Position numbers and translations under genes: made by a program
Shown here: one piece after another, positions 1 through 8,925 of the stretch
How the letters are laid out: each line of letters begins with the position of its first letter
How positions within the stretch are numbered: the stretch's first letter is position 1
From: Mesorhizobium sp. B2-3-4
Lineage (GTDB): Bacteria; Pseudomonadota; Alphaproteobacteria; Rhizobiales; Rhizobiaceae
Direction of reading: 5' to 3'
Length of the DNA: 64,000 nucleotides
Assembly (NCBI RefSeq): GCF_006442315.1
Contig: NZ_VFVY01000012.1
Span: 62,001 to 126,000 of the forward strand
Notes under the pieces: generated by a model
Told to the model about the DNA's origin: nothing
Seen by the model: only the letters and a program-made list of their open reading frames with translations
Databases searched by the model: none

Positions 1-682
1 TGCCGCGCGTCGTCTGGACGCCGCGGCAGCGGCCGCCCTCGACGATGAAATCTGATATCTCGCAATTCTGGATGATGTCGACGCCCAGCCGGCTCGCCGC
101 CCGCGCATAGCCCCAGGCGACGGCATCGTGGCGCGCCGTTCCGGCGCGGCCCTGCCAGATGCCGCCGAACACCGGAAAACGCGCGTCGGGCGAGAAATTG
201 TAGATCGGCGCCACCCGGCGCACGTCTTCAGGAGAAAACAACTCCGCGTCGATGCCGTTGATCTGCATGGCGTTGACGGTGCGCGCGCCGATCTCCATCT
301 CGGCGGTCGAGTGGCACAGATTGACCATGCCGCGCTGCGACAGCATGACGTTGTAATTCAGGTCCTTCGACAGGCCCTCATAGAGCCGGTGCGCCAGACC
401 GTAGATCTCGACGCTCTCCGGATAATAATAGTTGGAACGCACCACCGTGGTGTTGCGGCCGGTGTTGCCGCCGCCGATCCAGCCTTTTTCAAGCACGGCC
501 ACTCGGGCGATGCCGTGATTCCTGGCCAGGTAATAGGCCGTCGCCAACCCATGGCCGCCGCCGCCGATGACGATGGCGTCGTAGGATGCCTTCGGCTCCG
601 GCGAGCGCCAGGCCTGTTTCCAGCCGGTCTGGCCGGCAAGGCCTTCCTTGAACAGCGACAAAGCGGAATAGCGTCTGGTCAT
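1..682 (-). CDS. soxB: Sarcosine oxidase beta subunit-like FAD oxidoreductase (SoxB-like), 3' end cut by window edge
   Basis: The reverse strand reads from an ATG at 682 to the window edge as an open frame of 227 codons; the C-terminal part lies outside. The N-terminus resembles SoxB of heterotetrameric sarcosine oxidases. A dinucleotide-binding motif GGGGHG lies at residues 40-45, followed by GGGNTGRNTT near 70 and ARHDAVAWG near 183-191. In known SoxB proteins the His of this last motif carries covalent FMN; here it is His185. The family oxidises sarcosine to glycine and formaldehyde in the cytoplasm, together with SoxA, SoxD and SoxG, which are not visible here. The gene is 72 bp downstream of the dimethylglycine dehydrogenase-like gene on the same strand, so the two probably demethylate successive intermediates of glycine betaine breakdown. 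A single-subunit relative acting on another N-methyl amino acid cannot be excluded. Confidence 0.85.
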   Translation of the reverse strand, partial: MTRRYSALSLFKEGLAGQTGWKQAWRSPEPKASYDAIVIGGGGHGLATAYYLARNHGIARVAVLEKGWIGGGNTGRNTTVVRSNYYYPESVEIYGLAHRLYEGLSKDLNYNVMLSQRGMVNLCHSTAEMEIGARTVNAMQINGIDAELFSPEDVRRVAPIYNFSPDARFPVFGGIWQGRAGTARHDAVAWGYARAASRLGVDIIQNCEISDFIVEGGRCRGVQTTRG

Positions 683-754
683 GGCGTGGCGGACAGGCCT
701 GTTTCTGGAGAATAAATGCGGGTCATTCCATCGTCTTCTGCATGCACGCTACGG

Positions 755-3166
755 TCACGCCCGCATCGCCTTGCCCTGCGGATCGTAAGGCGACGAAGCG
801 ATAACGCGCGCACCTCTTTCGGCGCCGACAATGTGGGTTGTCAACTCGGTATCGACGCCGGCCACATCGCGATCGACAAGCGCCAGGGCAAGGCTCTTGC
901 CGACCGTGTGGCCATAACCGCCTGACGTGACGAAGCCGGCCAGCTTGCCTTTGTTCCAGATGGGCTCATAGCCGCTGGCATCGGCGTCCCCGGCGTCGAT
1001 TTCGAGCGCCACCAGCGTGCGCCTCGATCCGGCGTTTCGTTGCTTCAGGGCCGCCTCGCGGCCGATGAAGCCACCCTTGTCGAAGGCTATCCAGCGGTCC
1101 ATGCCGGTCTCGGCAGGCGTGTAATCCTGCGTGAATTCGCGCGACCAGATGCCGAAACTCTTTTCGAGCCGCAGCGAATTTACCGCGCCGAAGCCGTATT
1201 CGGTCACGCCCAGACCATGGCCCGCCGCCAGCAGCGCGCGGCGCAGGCCGGCGTGCTCGCTCGCCTGGCAGTGGATCTCGTAGCCGAGCTCGCCGATGAC
1301 GGAGAGCCGTCCGACCTTGGCCCGCACCAGGCCGACATCCAGCGTCTTGCAACTGAGGAAGCCGAAAGCCTGATGCGAGACATCCTGGTGCGTCAGCCGT
1401 TCGAGCAGCCGGCGCGCATTGGGGCCGGCCAGCGAAAAGCCGACGACCGCGTCGGAAATGTCGCGCACCGCAACACCGTCTTCGAGATGCTTTTCGAACC
1501 AGCGCATATGCCACTGCCGCAGATAGTAGGATCCCATGATCCACCAGTTGCCGTCGCCCCAGTTGAAGACGGTGAGGTCGCCCTTGAGCTTGCCGTTTTC
1601 GCCCAGCATCGGCGCCAGCTTGGCCCGCCCCGGCCTGGGCAGCGCACAGGCAAGCAGCCGGTCGAGCCAGGCTTGCGCCCGCGGCCCGCTGATCTCGTAG
1701 CGCGAGAAGGCTGATATATCGAGCAGGCCGACGCCTTCGCGCACGCCGCGGCATTCGCGGGCGACGATGTCGAAGGCGTTGGAGCGCTTCAGCGTCGGTG
1801 TTTCGACGAATCCCTGCGGCGCGAAATAGAGCGGCACCTCCATGCCCCAGGAACTGCCCCACCGCGCGCCGGCGGCGTCCATGGCGTCATGCGCGCCCGC
1901 CGTCTTCAGCGGCCGTCCAGCCGGCAGTTGCTCGTTGGGATAGCTCATGACGAAGCGGCGCGAATAGAATTGCCCGGTCGTCTGCTTGATGTATTCACGG
2001 TTCGAGGCGAAGTCGCCGTAGCGGGCGATGTCCATGCCATAGACATCCGCTTCCGGCTCGCCATGGATCATCCATTCCGCGAGCGACTTGCCGACGCCGC
2101 CGCCCTGCAGGAAGCCGGCCATGACGCCACACGCGACCCAGTAGTTGGGAACGCCGCGTACCGGGCCGACCAGCGGATTGCCGTCGGGTGAAAAGGTGAA
2201 GGCGCCGTTGACCCAGCGCTTGATCCCGGCTGTCTCAAGGCAGGGGTAGCGGCTGAAGCCGAGTGCCAGTTCGCTGGCGATGCGGTCGGTGTCCTCCTGG
2301 ATCAGCTCGATGCCGTAGTCCCAGGGCGCGCCGTCCATGTTCCAATGCTTGTGGTTGACCTCGTAGATGCCGAGCAGCAGGCCCTTCTGCTCCTGGCGCA
2401 TATAGGTGAAGCCTTCGAGATCGACGATCAGCGGCAATTCGCGGTCGAGCGCCTGGATCTCGGGCAACGCCTCCGTCACCAGGTAATGGTGCTCCATCGG
2501 TGAAACCGGCAGGTCGATGCCAGCCATGCGGCCGACCTGCTTGGCCCACAAACCGCCGGCATTGACGACATGCTCGGCAATGACAGTGCCTTTCTCGGTC
2601 ACCACGTCCCAGCCGCCGTCGGCGCGGCGATTGAGCTCCAGCACGCGGTTGTGCTCGATGATGTCGGCGCCGCGCTTCCTGGCCGCCTTGGCATAGGCGT
2701 GCACCACGCCCGAGGGGTCGATATGGCCTTCGCGTGCGGCGTAGAGGCCGCCCAGCATGCCGTCGGTGTTGAGTATCGGGCAGCGCTGGCGGATCTCGTC
2801 GACGCCGACCAGATGGACGTCGTCTATGCCCATAGTCTGGAAGATGCGGTAGGAGGCCTTCAGCCATTCCCAGCGCTCGGGCGCGGACGCGACCGAGATG
2901 CCGCCGGTCATGTGCATACCGATATCCTGGCCCGATTCCTTCTCAACCTCGGACAGAAGGTCGATCGTATAGGCCTGCAGGGCGGCGATGTTGGGGTCGG
3001 CATTGAGCGCATGGAAGCCGCCAGCCGCGTGCCAGCTCGACCCCGCCGTCAGCACATCGCGCTCGATCAGCGCGACATCGCTCCAGCCGAACTTCGCCAG
3101 GTGATAGAGCACTGAGGCGCCGACCACGCCGCCGCCGATCACGATCGCCCTGTATTGGGATTTCAT
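755..3166 (-). CDS. Dimethylglycine dehydrogenase-like FAD/folate enzyme
   Basis: This 803-residue protein has the full two-part layout of dimethylglycine and sarcosine dehydrogenases. An N-terminal DAO-type FAD domain carries GGGVVG at 11-16. His46 in SSWHAAG corresponds to the covalent flavin His of mammalian dimethylglycine dehydrogenase. A C-terminal aminomethyltransferase (GcvT) half, from about 430 to 800, would bind tetrahydrofolate and capture the released one-carbon unit. Length matches the family (about 800-860). The enzyme would demethylate dimethylglycine or a related N-methyl amino acid. It precedes the SoxB-like gene on the same strand. A TetR gene lies just upstream, and a palindromic site at 3210-3225 sits 44 bp before its start, matching the site at the TetR promoter, so TetR control is likely. 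Exact substrate is not certain from sequence. Confidence 0.88.
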   Translation of the reverse strand: MKSQYRAIVIGGGVVGASVLYHLAKFGWSDVALIERDVLTAGSSWHAAGGFHALNADPNIAALQAYTIDLLSEVEKESGQDIGMHMTGGISVASAPERWEWLKASYRIFQTMGIDDVHLVGVDEIRQRCPILNTDGMLGGLYAAREGHIDPSGVVHAYAKAARKRGADIIEHNRVLELNRRADGGWDVVTEKGTVIAEHVVNAGGLWAKQVGRMAGIDLPVSPMEHHYLVTEALPEIQALDRELPLIVDLEGFTYMRQEQKGLLLGIYEVNHKHWNMDGAPWDYGIELIQEDTDRIASELALGFSRYPCLETAGIKRWVNGAFTFSPDGNPLVGPVRGVPNYWVACGVMAGFLQGGGVGKSLAEWMIHGEPEADVYGMDIARYGDFASNREYIKQTTGQFYSRRFVMSYPNEQLPAGRPLKTAGAHDAMDAAGARWGSSWGMEVPLYFAPQGFVETPTLKRSNAFDIVARECRGVREGVGLLDISAFSRYEISGPRAQAWLDRLLACALPRPGRAKLAPMLGENGKLKGDLTVFNWGDGNWWIMGSYYLRQWHMRWFEKHLEDGVAVRDISDAVVGFSLAGPNARRLLERLTHQDVSHQAFGFLSCKTLDVGLVRAKVGRLSVIGELGYEIHCQASEHAGLRRALLAAGHGLGVTEYGFGAVNSLRLEKSFGIWSREFTQDYTPAETGMDRWIAFDKGGFIGREAALKQRNAGSRRTLVALEIDAGDADASGYEPIWNKGKLAGFVTSGGYGHTVGKSLALALVDRDVAGVDTELTTHIVGAERGARVIASSPYDPQGKAMRA

Positions 3167-3209
3167 CCAGTCTCACTCCACCCGGTCAGATGGTGAAGCT
3201 TATCGTCAT

Positions 3210-3225
3210 TGTACACATGTGTCCA
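3210..3225. promoter_or_regulatory. Putative TetR operator upstream of the dimethylglycine dehydrogenase-like gene
   Basis: TGTACACATGTGTCCA is an inverted repeat TGTACA-N4-TGTCCA with one imperfect pair. It lies 44 bp before the start at 3166 and has the same layout as the perfect site at 4006-4021. Both flank the tetR gene, so this is probably its binding site. Confidence 0.6.
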
Positions 3226-3303
3226 GTATGTCGAGAGCCAACGTGGCGGGAGCGAGGTACAACAAGCGCTGGCCTTTGGGAGACAAACTGCGGGAGTCTT
3301 CGG

Positions 3304-3981
3304 TTACCGGCTGCCGGAAACCGTTTTCCCGACATAGCGCGAAAATTCCTCGACGTCTTGCGCGGACGGTTCCTGGCCGGTGAAGCTGCGCAGATACGCG
3401 GCGACATGCGGCAGGCGACTGCTCATCGGTTCGTCGAGTTCGAGCGAATAATAGCCGATCTGCATGAAATAGAGCACACGGGCCCGCACGAATGCGTCTT
3501 CCTCCTCGTAGCCATGGCGCATGAACATGCCGCGGATCGCATTGACGCGTTCTTCGTCGGCCTCGTCGAGGGCGCGCCGGATGGCGGGGGAGCGGCGAGC
3601 CCAGGCCCGGATCGCGAAATCCAGCCGGGGATCGAACAGTCTCTCGTCGACCCAGCATTCGAAAATGCTCATCACCCCGCGGATGACCGTCGCCGAAGGC
3701 CGCTCGGCACGCTCGACGATGAATCGGGTGTTGGTCTGCCGCCAATGGTCCAGCAACTGGTCGAGCAGGTCTTGGCGGCTTTTGAAGTACCAGTAGAAAC
3801 TCGATCGCGAGACGTCGAGCTGCTGGCCGAGCGTCAGCACGCGGACGCGTTCGACGCCATCCGAGATCAGCGTTTCAAGCGCAAGCTTCAGCCAGTCTTC
3901 GCGCGTGGCTTTGATGTTGCCGGTGGCGCCGGCGCGCTGGGTCGTCGTGTCGGTGGCTTCCATTGCCATGACGCATGACAT
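3304..3981 (-). CDS. TetR family transcriptional regulator
   Basis: A 225-residue protein with an N-terminal helix-turn-helix of TetR type around residues 30-75. It includes the typical recognition-helix stretch VSRSSFYWYFKSRQDL, followed by an all-helical ligand-binding half with no recognisable ligand signature. Three in-frame ATGs lie close together at 3981, 3969 and 3963, so the exact start is uncertain by up to six codons. The gene lies between the dimethylglycine dehydrogenase-like gene (same strand) and an aldehyde dehydrogenase (divergent). A perfect palindrome 25 bp upstream and a related one downstream suggest autoregulation and control of both neighbours. The inducer is unknown; an N-methyl amino acid or an aldehyde would fit the context (inference). 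Confidence 0.9.
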   Translation of the reverse strand: MSCVMAMEATDTTTQRAGATGNIKATREDWLKLALETLISDGVERVRVLTLGQQLDVSRSSFYWYFKSRQDLLDQLLDHWRQTNTRFIVERAERPSATVIRGVMSIFECWVDERLFDPRLDFAIRAWARRSPAIRRALDEADEERVNAIRGMFMRHGYEEEDAFVRARVLYFMQIGYYSLELDEPMSSRLPHVAAYLRSFTGQEPSAQDVEEFSRYVGKTVSGSR

Positions 3982-4000
3982 GCTGTCCCGGGCAAATCAA

Positions 4001-4026
4001 GGCCATGTACATGTGTGTACATGGCC
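4001..4026. promoter_or_regulatory. Perfect palindromic operator between tetR and the aldehyde dehydrogenase
   Basis: The 26 bp hold a perfect inverted repeat with 11-bp arms (GGCCATGTACA and its complement) around a TGTG spacer; the core is TGTACATGTGTGTACA at 4006-4021. It starts 20 bp upstream of the tetR start and lies 213 bp before the divergent aldehyde dehydrogenase. The core layout matches the 3210-3225 site, pointing to TetR autoregulation. Confidence 0.7.
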
Positions 4027-4238
4027 TCATGCAACCGAAACCGAACGATATAGGTTGAATTTAGCCGGGTCGGCAGCAGATGTGTCGGCGATGGCGGCCC
4101 TCATCTTCCGCGTCAAAGCGGGGAGGATTTTGTCGCGGCGCGCCAGCCCAGACTTTGCTTCCCCGCAAGGCATTTGTCTGGCAAATACCAATCCGAATGA
4201 ATGCCGCCGCGCGGCCAAGCAGCAAGAAAGAGACCGAC

Positions 4239-5678
4239 ATGACCGTGTTTCGACAGAACCTCATCGATGGCGAATGGACCGGCGATGCTGGCTCCCGCAA
4301 CATCAACCCTTCCGATACGGGCGACGTCGTCGGCGAGTATGCCTCGGCCGGAGCCGAGCAGGCCAAACAGGCAATCGCCGCGGCCAAGGCGGCTTTCCCC
4401 GCATGGTCCCGCTCTGGCCCGCTGGCACGCCACGCCGTGCTGAAGAAGACTTCGGACGAGATAATGGCGCGCAAGGACGAGATTGGCCGCAACCTCGCGC
4501 GCGAGGAAGGCAAGACGCTGGCCGAAGGCATAGGCGAGACCATTCGCGCCGCGCAGATATTCGACTTCTTCGCCGGCGAGACCTTGCGCCTCTCGGGCGA
4601 GGTGGTGCCCAGCGTGCGTCCGGGCGTCGGCGTCGAGATCACGCGCGAAGCGGTCGGCGTCGTCGGCATCATCACGCCATGGAATTTCCCTATCGCCATC
4701 CCTGCCTGGAAGATCGCTCCGGCCTTGGCCCATGGCAACACCATTGTCTTCAAGCCGGCCGAGCTTGTGCCGGAAAGTGCCTGGACCATCGTCGACATCC
4801 TGCATCGCGCCGGCCTGCCCAAGGGCGTGCTCAACCTCGTCATGGGCAGGGGTTCGGTGGTCGGTCAGGCCATGCTGGACAGCCCCGACATCAACGCCAT
4901 CACCTTCACCGGCTCGGTCGGCACGGGAAAACGCGTCGCCGCGGCGAGTGTTGAACACATGCGAAAATTCCAGCTCGAAATGGGCGGCAAGAACCCGCTG
5001 GTCGTGCTCGACGATGCAGATCTCGCTGTCGCCGTCGATTGCGCACTGAACGGCGCCTTTTTCTCGACCGGCCAGCGCTGCACGGCTTCGTCGCGTCTGA
5101 TCGTCACCAGCGGCATCCATGACCGTTTCGTCGACGCGCTCAAGGAGCGCATGGACAAGCTGGTGATCGGCGATGCGCTCGATGCGCAGACCCAGATCGG
5201 CCCGGTGGTCGACGCGACCCAGCTCAAGCAGGACGAGGACTATATAGCCATCGGCGTCCGCGAAGGCGCCACGCTTGCCTTCGGCGGCGAACGGCTCGAC
5301 CGCAAGACGCCAGGCTTCTATCTCAAGCCGGCCCTGCTGACCGAGGCCACCAACGCCATGCGCAGTTCGCGCGAGGAGATTTTCGGGCCTGTCGCCAGCG
5401 TCATTCGCGTCAAGGACTATGACGAAGCGCTTGCCGTCGCCAACGACACGCCGTTCGGTCTGACCTCGGGTATCTGCACCACGAGCCTCAAGCACGCCAC
5501 GCATTTCAAGCGCAATTCCGAAGCCGGCATGGTGATGGTCAACCTGCCGACGGCGGGTGTCGACTTCCACGTTCCCTTTGGCGGGCGCAAGGGCTCGAGC
5601 TATGGTCCGCGCGAGCAGGGCCGCTACGCCATGGAGTTCTACACCACGGTGAAGACCGCCTATACGTTCGCCGGCTGA
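4239..5678 (+). CDS. NAD(P)-dependent aldehyde dehydrogenase, 2,5-dioxovalerate dehydrogenase type
   Basis: The start chosen is the ATG at 4239, preceded by the purine-rich AAGAAAGAGA, giving 479 residues, the standard aldehyde dehydrogenase length; upstream in-frame codons read as non-homologous. Key residues are present: the general-base Glu247 in LEMGGKN, the catalytic Cys281 in GQRCTASS, and the cofactor-site TFTGSVGTGK. The C-terminus (FGGRKGSSYGPREQGR) resembles enzymes that oxidise 2,5-dioxopentanoate (alpha-ketoglutarate semialdehyde) to 2-oxoglutarate in sugar-acid and hydroxyproline catabolism. Next to methylamine-type catabolic genes it could also serve a different aldehyde. It is transcribed away from tetR across a strong palindrome, and a DUF1349 gene follows 31 bp downstream, probably co-transcribed. 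Confidence 0.85.
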   Translation: MTVFRQNLIDGEWTGDAGSRNINPSDTGDVVGEYASAGAEQAKQAIAAAKAAFPAWSRSGPLARHAVLKKTSDEIMARKDEIGRNLAREEGKTLAEGIGETIRAAQIFDFFAGETLRLSGEVVPSVRPGVGVEITREAVGVVGIITPWNFPIAIPAWKIAPALAHGNTIVFKPAELVPESAWTIVDILHRAGLPKGVLNLVMGRGSVVGQAMLDSPDINAITFTGSVGTGKRVAAASVEHMRKFQLEMGGKNPLVVLDDADLAVAVDCALNGAFFSTGQRCTASSRLIVTSGIHDRFVDALKERMDKLVIGDALDAQTQIGPVVDATQLKQDEDYIAIGVREGATLAFGGERLDRKTPGFYLKPALLTEATNAMRSSREEIFGPVASVIRVKDYDEALAVANDTPFGLTSGICTTSLKHATHFKRNSEAGMVMVNLPTAGVDFHVPFGGRKGSSYGPREQGRYAMEFYTTVKTAYTFAG

Positions 5679-5709
5679 TCCCCCTCGAGAAACGGACCGG
5701 TGCCAAGCT

Positions 5710-6285
5710 ATGACATTGCAGGACCTCACATGGCTCAACCCGCCGCCGCACCAAGCCTTCGATGGTGACGCGGTGCGCGTGCGCACCGGCAAGGAGACCG
5801 ATTTCTGGCGCGAGACCTTCTATGGTTTCTGGCGCGACAACGGCCATTTCCTGTATCGGCCGGTGGAGGGCGATTTCACCGCCGAGGTCACCGTCAAGGG
5901 CGACTACCAGGTGCTCTACGACCAGGCCGGGCTGATGCTCCGGCTGAGCGAAACGCACTGGATCAAGGCCGGCATCGAATACACCGACGGCCTCGCCTAT
6001 TTCTCCGTCGTCGTCACCAACGACACCTCGGACTGGTCGCTGGTGGCGATTGCCGCCGGGCCGGGCGGCGTCAGGATCCGCCTGACCCGCCACGGCGAGG
6101 CGATCCGCGTCCAGTATCTCGACGCGTCCGACGGCCATTGGAAGCCGGTGCGGCTCGCCTATTTCCCGGTCTCGAAGGCGGTCGATGTCGGCATGATGTG
6201 CTGTTCGCCGCAACGCGAGGGCTTCGAGGTCACGTTCTCCGGATTCTCGGTCGGTCCGCCGATCGCGCGCGACCTGCACGACTGA
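5710..6285 (+). CDS. DUF1349 family protein (concanavalin-like fold)
   Basis: A 191-residue cytosolic protein without signal peptide or membrane segment. The pattern of aromatic-rich beta strands (WRETFYGFWRDNGHF near the start, AGLMLRL, WIKAGIEYTDG, FSVVVTNDTSDWS) is that of the DUF1349 family, small jelly-roll proteins related to yeast 'regulation of enolase 1'. Length is typical. No catalytic residues can be assigned; some relatives are thought to bind sugars. It follows the aldehyde dehydrogenase by 31 bp on the same strand, so it likely shares its transcript and TetR control. Confidence 0.75.
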   Translation: MTLQDLTWLNPPPHQAFDGDAVRVRTGKETDFWRETFYGFWRDNGHFLYRPVEGDFTAEVTVKGDYQVLYDQAGLMLRLSETHWIKAGIEYTDGLAYFSVVVTNDTSDWSLVAIAAGPGGVRIRLTRHGEAIRVQYLDASDGHWKPVRLAYFPVSKAVDVGMMCCSPQREGFEVTFSGFSVGPPIARDLHD

Positions 6286-6362
6286 AACCATAGGTTTGCG
6301 CGGCTGTGGAACAGGCCGGCAGGACGTTGCGGCCGCCGCAGCGTCCGGGTTAAGCGTTGCCG

Positions 6363-7361
6363 ATGGGCATGTCGCGTTGGCGGGCGAAACTCAAAAAGGC
6401 CGTTTATTCCAGGGCGCTGCGATTTCTCGGCGTTCCCCAGGTCTTGTGGTCGCAAGGGATCGGCCATTTCTGCGACTTCGCGGGACCCGGCTGGTATCGC
6501 GTTGCACCGACCGAATCGACCCGGAGCGAGGCCTTTTTCCGAAGACACTATGGTGGCGCGCACGGCATTGTCTGGGTGCGCCTGAGCACTCTGGCCAGGG
6601 TTCCGCGCAATTGCGATCTCGACACGTTTGCACGAGTGGCCCTGCCGACCATCAAGGCTCCCTTCATCCTGCTGACCACCGATGGCGACGCCTCGGTGCC
6701 GTCGGATCTGGCGAAGGACACCGTCGATCGGCTTCTCGCCAATCCCTATCTGGTCTCGTGGTACAGCCAGAACTGCGATGGCGGTCATCCCAGGATAAAG
6801 CCGTTCCCGATCGGGCTGGACCTCCACACGCCACGCTCCCTGGCGACGCCCGCCGGTCTGGTGAGGCGGCTGGAAACCCTGCGCGACCAGCAGGGGAACG
6901 CGGACCGTCGTCCGCCCAGGATATTCTGCGATTTCAGCATCAGCCGGGGATCCAGCCAGCGTCGCGAACTGCTCGATGCCTTGGACGGATGCCCACATGT
7001 GGATTTTCTGGCCAAACGCGTCTCGCAGCGCTCGATCTGGCAGCTCTATTCGCAATATCCGCTCGTGCTCTCGACCGTAGGCAACGGCCTCGACTGTCAC
7101 CGCACATGGGAGCTGCTTTATCTCGGCTGCATCGTGGTGACCAAGACCTCGCCGCTAGATCCTCTTTATGAAGGCCTGCCGGTCATCATCGTCGACGACT
7201 GGCGCGAGGCGCGGGACCCTGATGCGCCGCGACGCTGGATCGAACAGGTCGCGCATCTGACGGACCGGACCTATCTGTGGGAGCGTCTGCGGCCGCAAGC
7301 CTATCTGGAGCCGCTGCGCCAGGATCTCCGGCAGGCGGCCGCCTCACCACGGGACGTGTAG
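6363..7361 (+). CDS. Putative exostosin-like glycosyltransferase
   Basis: A 332-residue protein. The start is uncertain: TTG at 6357, ATG at 6363 or ATG at 6369, with no strong ribosome site. The C-terminal half carries VGNGLDCHRTWELLYLGCI followed by DPLYEGLPVIIVDDW, which resembles the nucleotide-sugar end of exostosin-type (GT47-like) glycosyltransferases, where a conserved Glu sits in a similar ...RxWE..L..G.. context. The central region (FLLTTDGDASVP, KPFPIGLDLH) is compatible with this. No membrane segment is seen. Its 3' end overlaps the convergent GT32/Anp1-like gene by 18 bp. With the two glycosyltransferases downstream it suggests a small glycan-assembly locus; donor and acceptor are unknown. 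Confidence 0.55.
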   Translation: MGMSRWRAKLKKAVYSRALRFLGVPQVLWSQGIGHFCDFAGPGWYRVAPTESTRSEAFFRRHYGGAHGIVWVRLSTLARVPRNCDLDTFARVALPTIKAPFILLTTDGDASVPSDLAKDTVDRLLANPYLVSWYSQNCDGGHPRIKPFPIGLDLHTPRSLATPAGLVRRLETLRDQQGNADRRPPRIFCDFSISRGSSQRRELLDALDGCPHVDFLAKRVSQRSIWQLYSQYPLVLSTVGNGLDCHRTWELLYLGCIVVTKTSPLDPLYEGLPVIIVDDWREARDPDAPRRWIEQVAHLTDRTYLWERLRPQAYLEPLRQDLRQAAASPRDV

Positions 7362-8918
7362 GAATTCCAGCTTGGGTAGGCCGACCGGCCGGATACCGAG
7401 ATCGTTGGCAAGCAGGCCGAAAGCTTCGGTCTCGATCAGGTCGCGATAGGGAATCTCGGGAAAGCGAAGGCCGCCGCGATGCAGCGCGGCATCGACCAGC
7501 AGCATGGTTCCGCCGACCGCATCGAGCCCGATAATGTCGAGATGCCTGACATCGCTCAGATGATAGCGGCTTGGTGTCTGCGCGGGCGGCTGGTGAAGGC
7601 CGCCGCGGATATCGCGGTAATAGCGATAATCCCTGGTCTGCCGCCTGATGACAAAGCTGTTGAGGTCGAAACTGCCGCCACCGGCGATCTTCACGCAGTT
7701 GGGGACCGCGATGCGATGCCCCGCTCCGATCAGACGCTTCAGCGCATCTCCGGGAAACCGCCAGACGTCGATGTCGATCCACAGCGCCCAGTCGTCGTCC
7801 TTGTTCAGCCCGTGATCGATCAGGTAGTTTCGTACCTTGGCGATCGCGCCGCGCCGGACGCGTTGCATCCTGGGCTTCGCCCGTTTTGCCCTGTCGAGGC
7901 GGGTGCCGACCTGTCTTTGCAGCAGGACGATGTCCCGGTATTTGTTGGTCAATCCAGCAGTCGCAGCCTGCAGTCGCTCCCAGCTTCCGTCCTGGCTGTC
8001 GCCCTCGCAGAAGACCAGCTTGATCTTGTCCTTGGGGTAATCGAGCCCGTCCAGCGCATCGAGGAAAGGCTGGATGAGGTCGGCGGCATCGCGCAGCGGA
8101 ACCAGTATGGCCACGTTTCGGCCAGACGGCGTCGGCGCCGAAAGCACCGCTTTGTCGACGCTGGCTTTCGCTTGCGCTTCATCCAGATACGCGCCGCGCG
8201 TCAGGCGATAGCGCAGCCGGTAGGCATGGTTGCGAAGCCTGGTTCCCCATTTTGGCGGTGGCTCCGGGGTCCACCATGTGCCGGCCCAGTGATGGATCGA
8301 GAGCGCCGCCGTGGCGTCGCCGGCGTCGCGCTCCGTGGTCCCTTCCGATGTCACCGGCGCGAACAGGCCGGAGGGATAGATGCTGAAGGCCGCCTGGTCG
8401 CCATATCCGAGCTGCGCTGAGGTGAGCAGGCAAGGGCCGGTCGCATCGAGCACGTCCTTGGCGGCGGCGAGCCCCGGCATCATCGACAGGAGATGCATCC
8501 AGAAAGGATGGCGGGGCGGGCATGCCATGGTTCCATTGAAGAGCAGGTATGGCAGGCCCCGAAAATCCGCCTGTACCATCGCGTGCGAAGCCGGTTCCTT
8601 GCACAGCACGACGCGGGTCTCGTCCATGATCGGATCGAAGGGAGCGACGCATTCGCAGTCGATGTCGGCGTAGACCCCGCCAAAATGATGCAACAGCATG
8701 TAGCGGGCCGCGTCCGATCGCTGCACGCCGTTGGCGTAACCGCAGAACATCGGCAGGTAGTCAGGGTAGTGCTCGGCCACGAATTCGAGCAACATCCGGT
8801 CGCTCCAGAACATCACCTTCCAGTCTGGATTATGCCGCTTCCAGCTGTCGGCATAGGCCTGGAAGCGTGCGGGAACGCTGTCGGTCTTCCATGTCTGGTG
8901 CAGGATCTGCGGGATCAT
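7344..8918 (-). CDS. Two-domain glycosyltransferase: GT32-type plus Anp1/GT62-like domain
   Basis: The start is set at the ATG at 8918 because homology begins there (MIPQILHQTWK) and it lies 7 bp after the stop of the upstream gene; the frame is open further upstream but reads as shadow sequence. The 524 residues form two parts. Residues 1 to about 230 resemble GT32 (Och1/capsular type) transferases: PQILHQTW, then RSDAARYMLLHHFGGVY and the metal-binding DID at 85-87. From about 265 to 524 the protein resembles fungal Anp1/Mnn9 (GT62) mannosyltransferases, with ILVPLRDAADLI, VRNYLIDHGLNKDDDW, LWIDIDVW (second DxD) and GGTMLLVDA. Such a fusion would allow one protein to add two sugars. It probably forms an operon with the GT4 gene upstream. 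Confidence 0.75.
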   Translation of the reverse strand: MIPQILHQTWKTDSVPARFQAYADSWKRHNPDWKVMFWSDRMLLEFVAEHYPDYLPMFCGYANGVQRSDAARYMLLHHFGGVYADIDCECVAPFDPIMDETRVVLCKEPASHAMVQADFRGLPYLLFNGTMACPPRHPFWMHLLSMMPGLAAAKDVLDATGPCLLTSAQLGYGDQAAFSIYPSGLFAPVTSEGTTERDAGDATAALSIHHWAGTWWTPEPPPKWGTRLRNHAYRLRYRLTRGAYLDEAQAKASVDKAVLSAPTPSGRNVAILVPLRDAADLIQPFLDALDGLDYPKDKIKLVFCEGDSQDGSWERLQAATAGLTNKYRDIVLLQRQVGTRLDRAKRAKPRMQRVRRGAIAKVRNYLIDHGLNKDDDWALWIDIDVWRFPGDALKRLIGAGHRIAVPNCVKIAGGGSFDLNSFVIRRQTRDYRYYRDIRGGLHQPPAQTPSRYHLSDVRHLDIIGLDAVGGTMLLVDAALHRGGLRFPEIPYRDLIETEAFGLLANDLGIRPVGLPKLEFLHVPW

Positions 8919-8925
8919 CGGCGGC

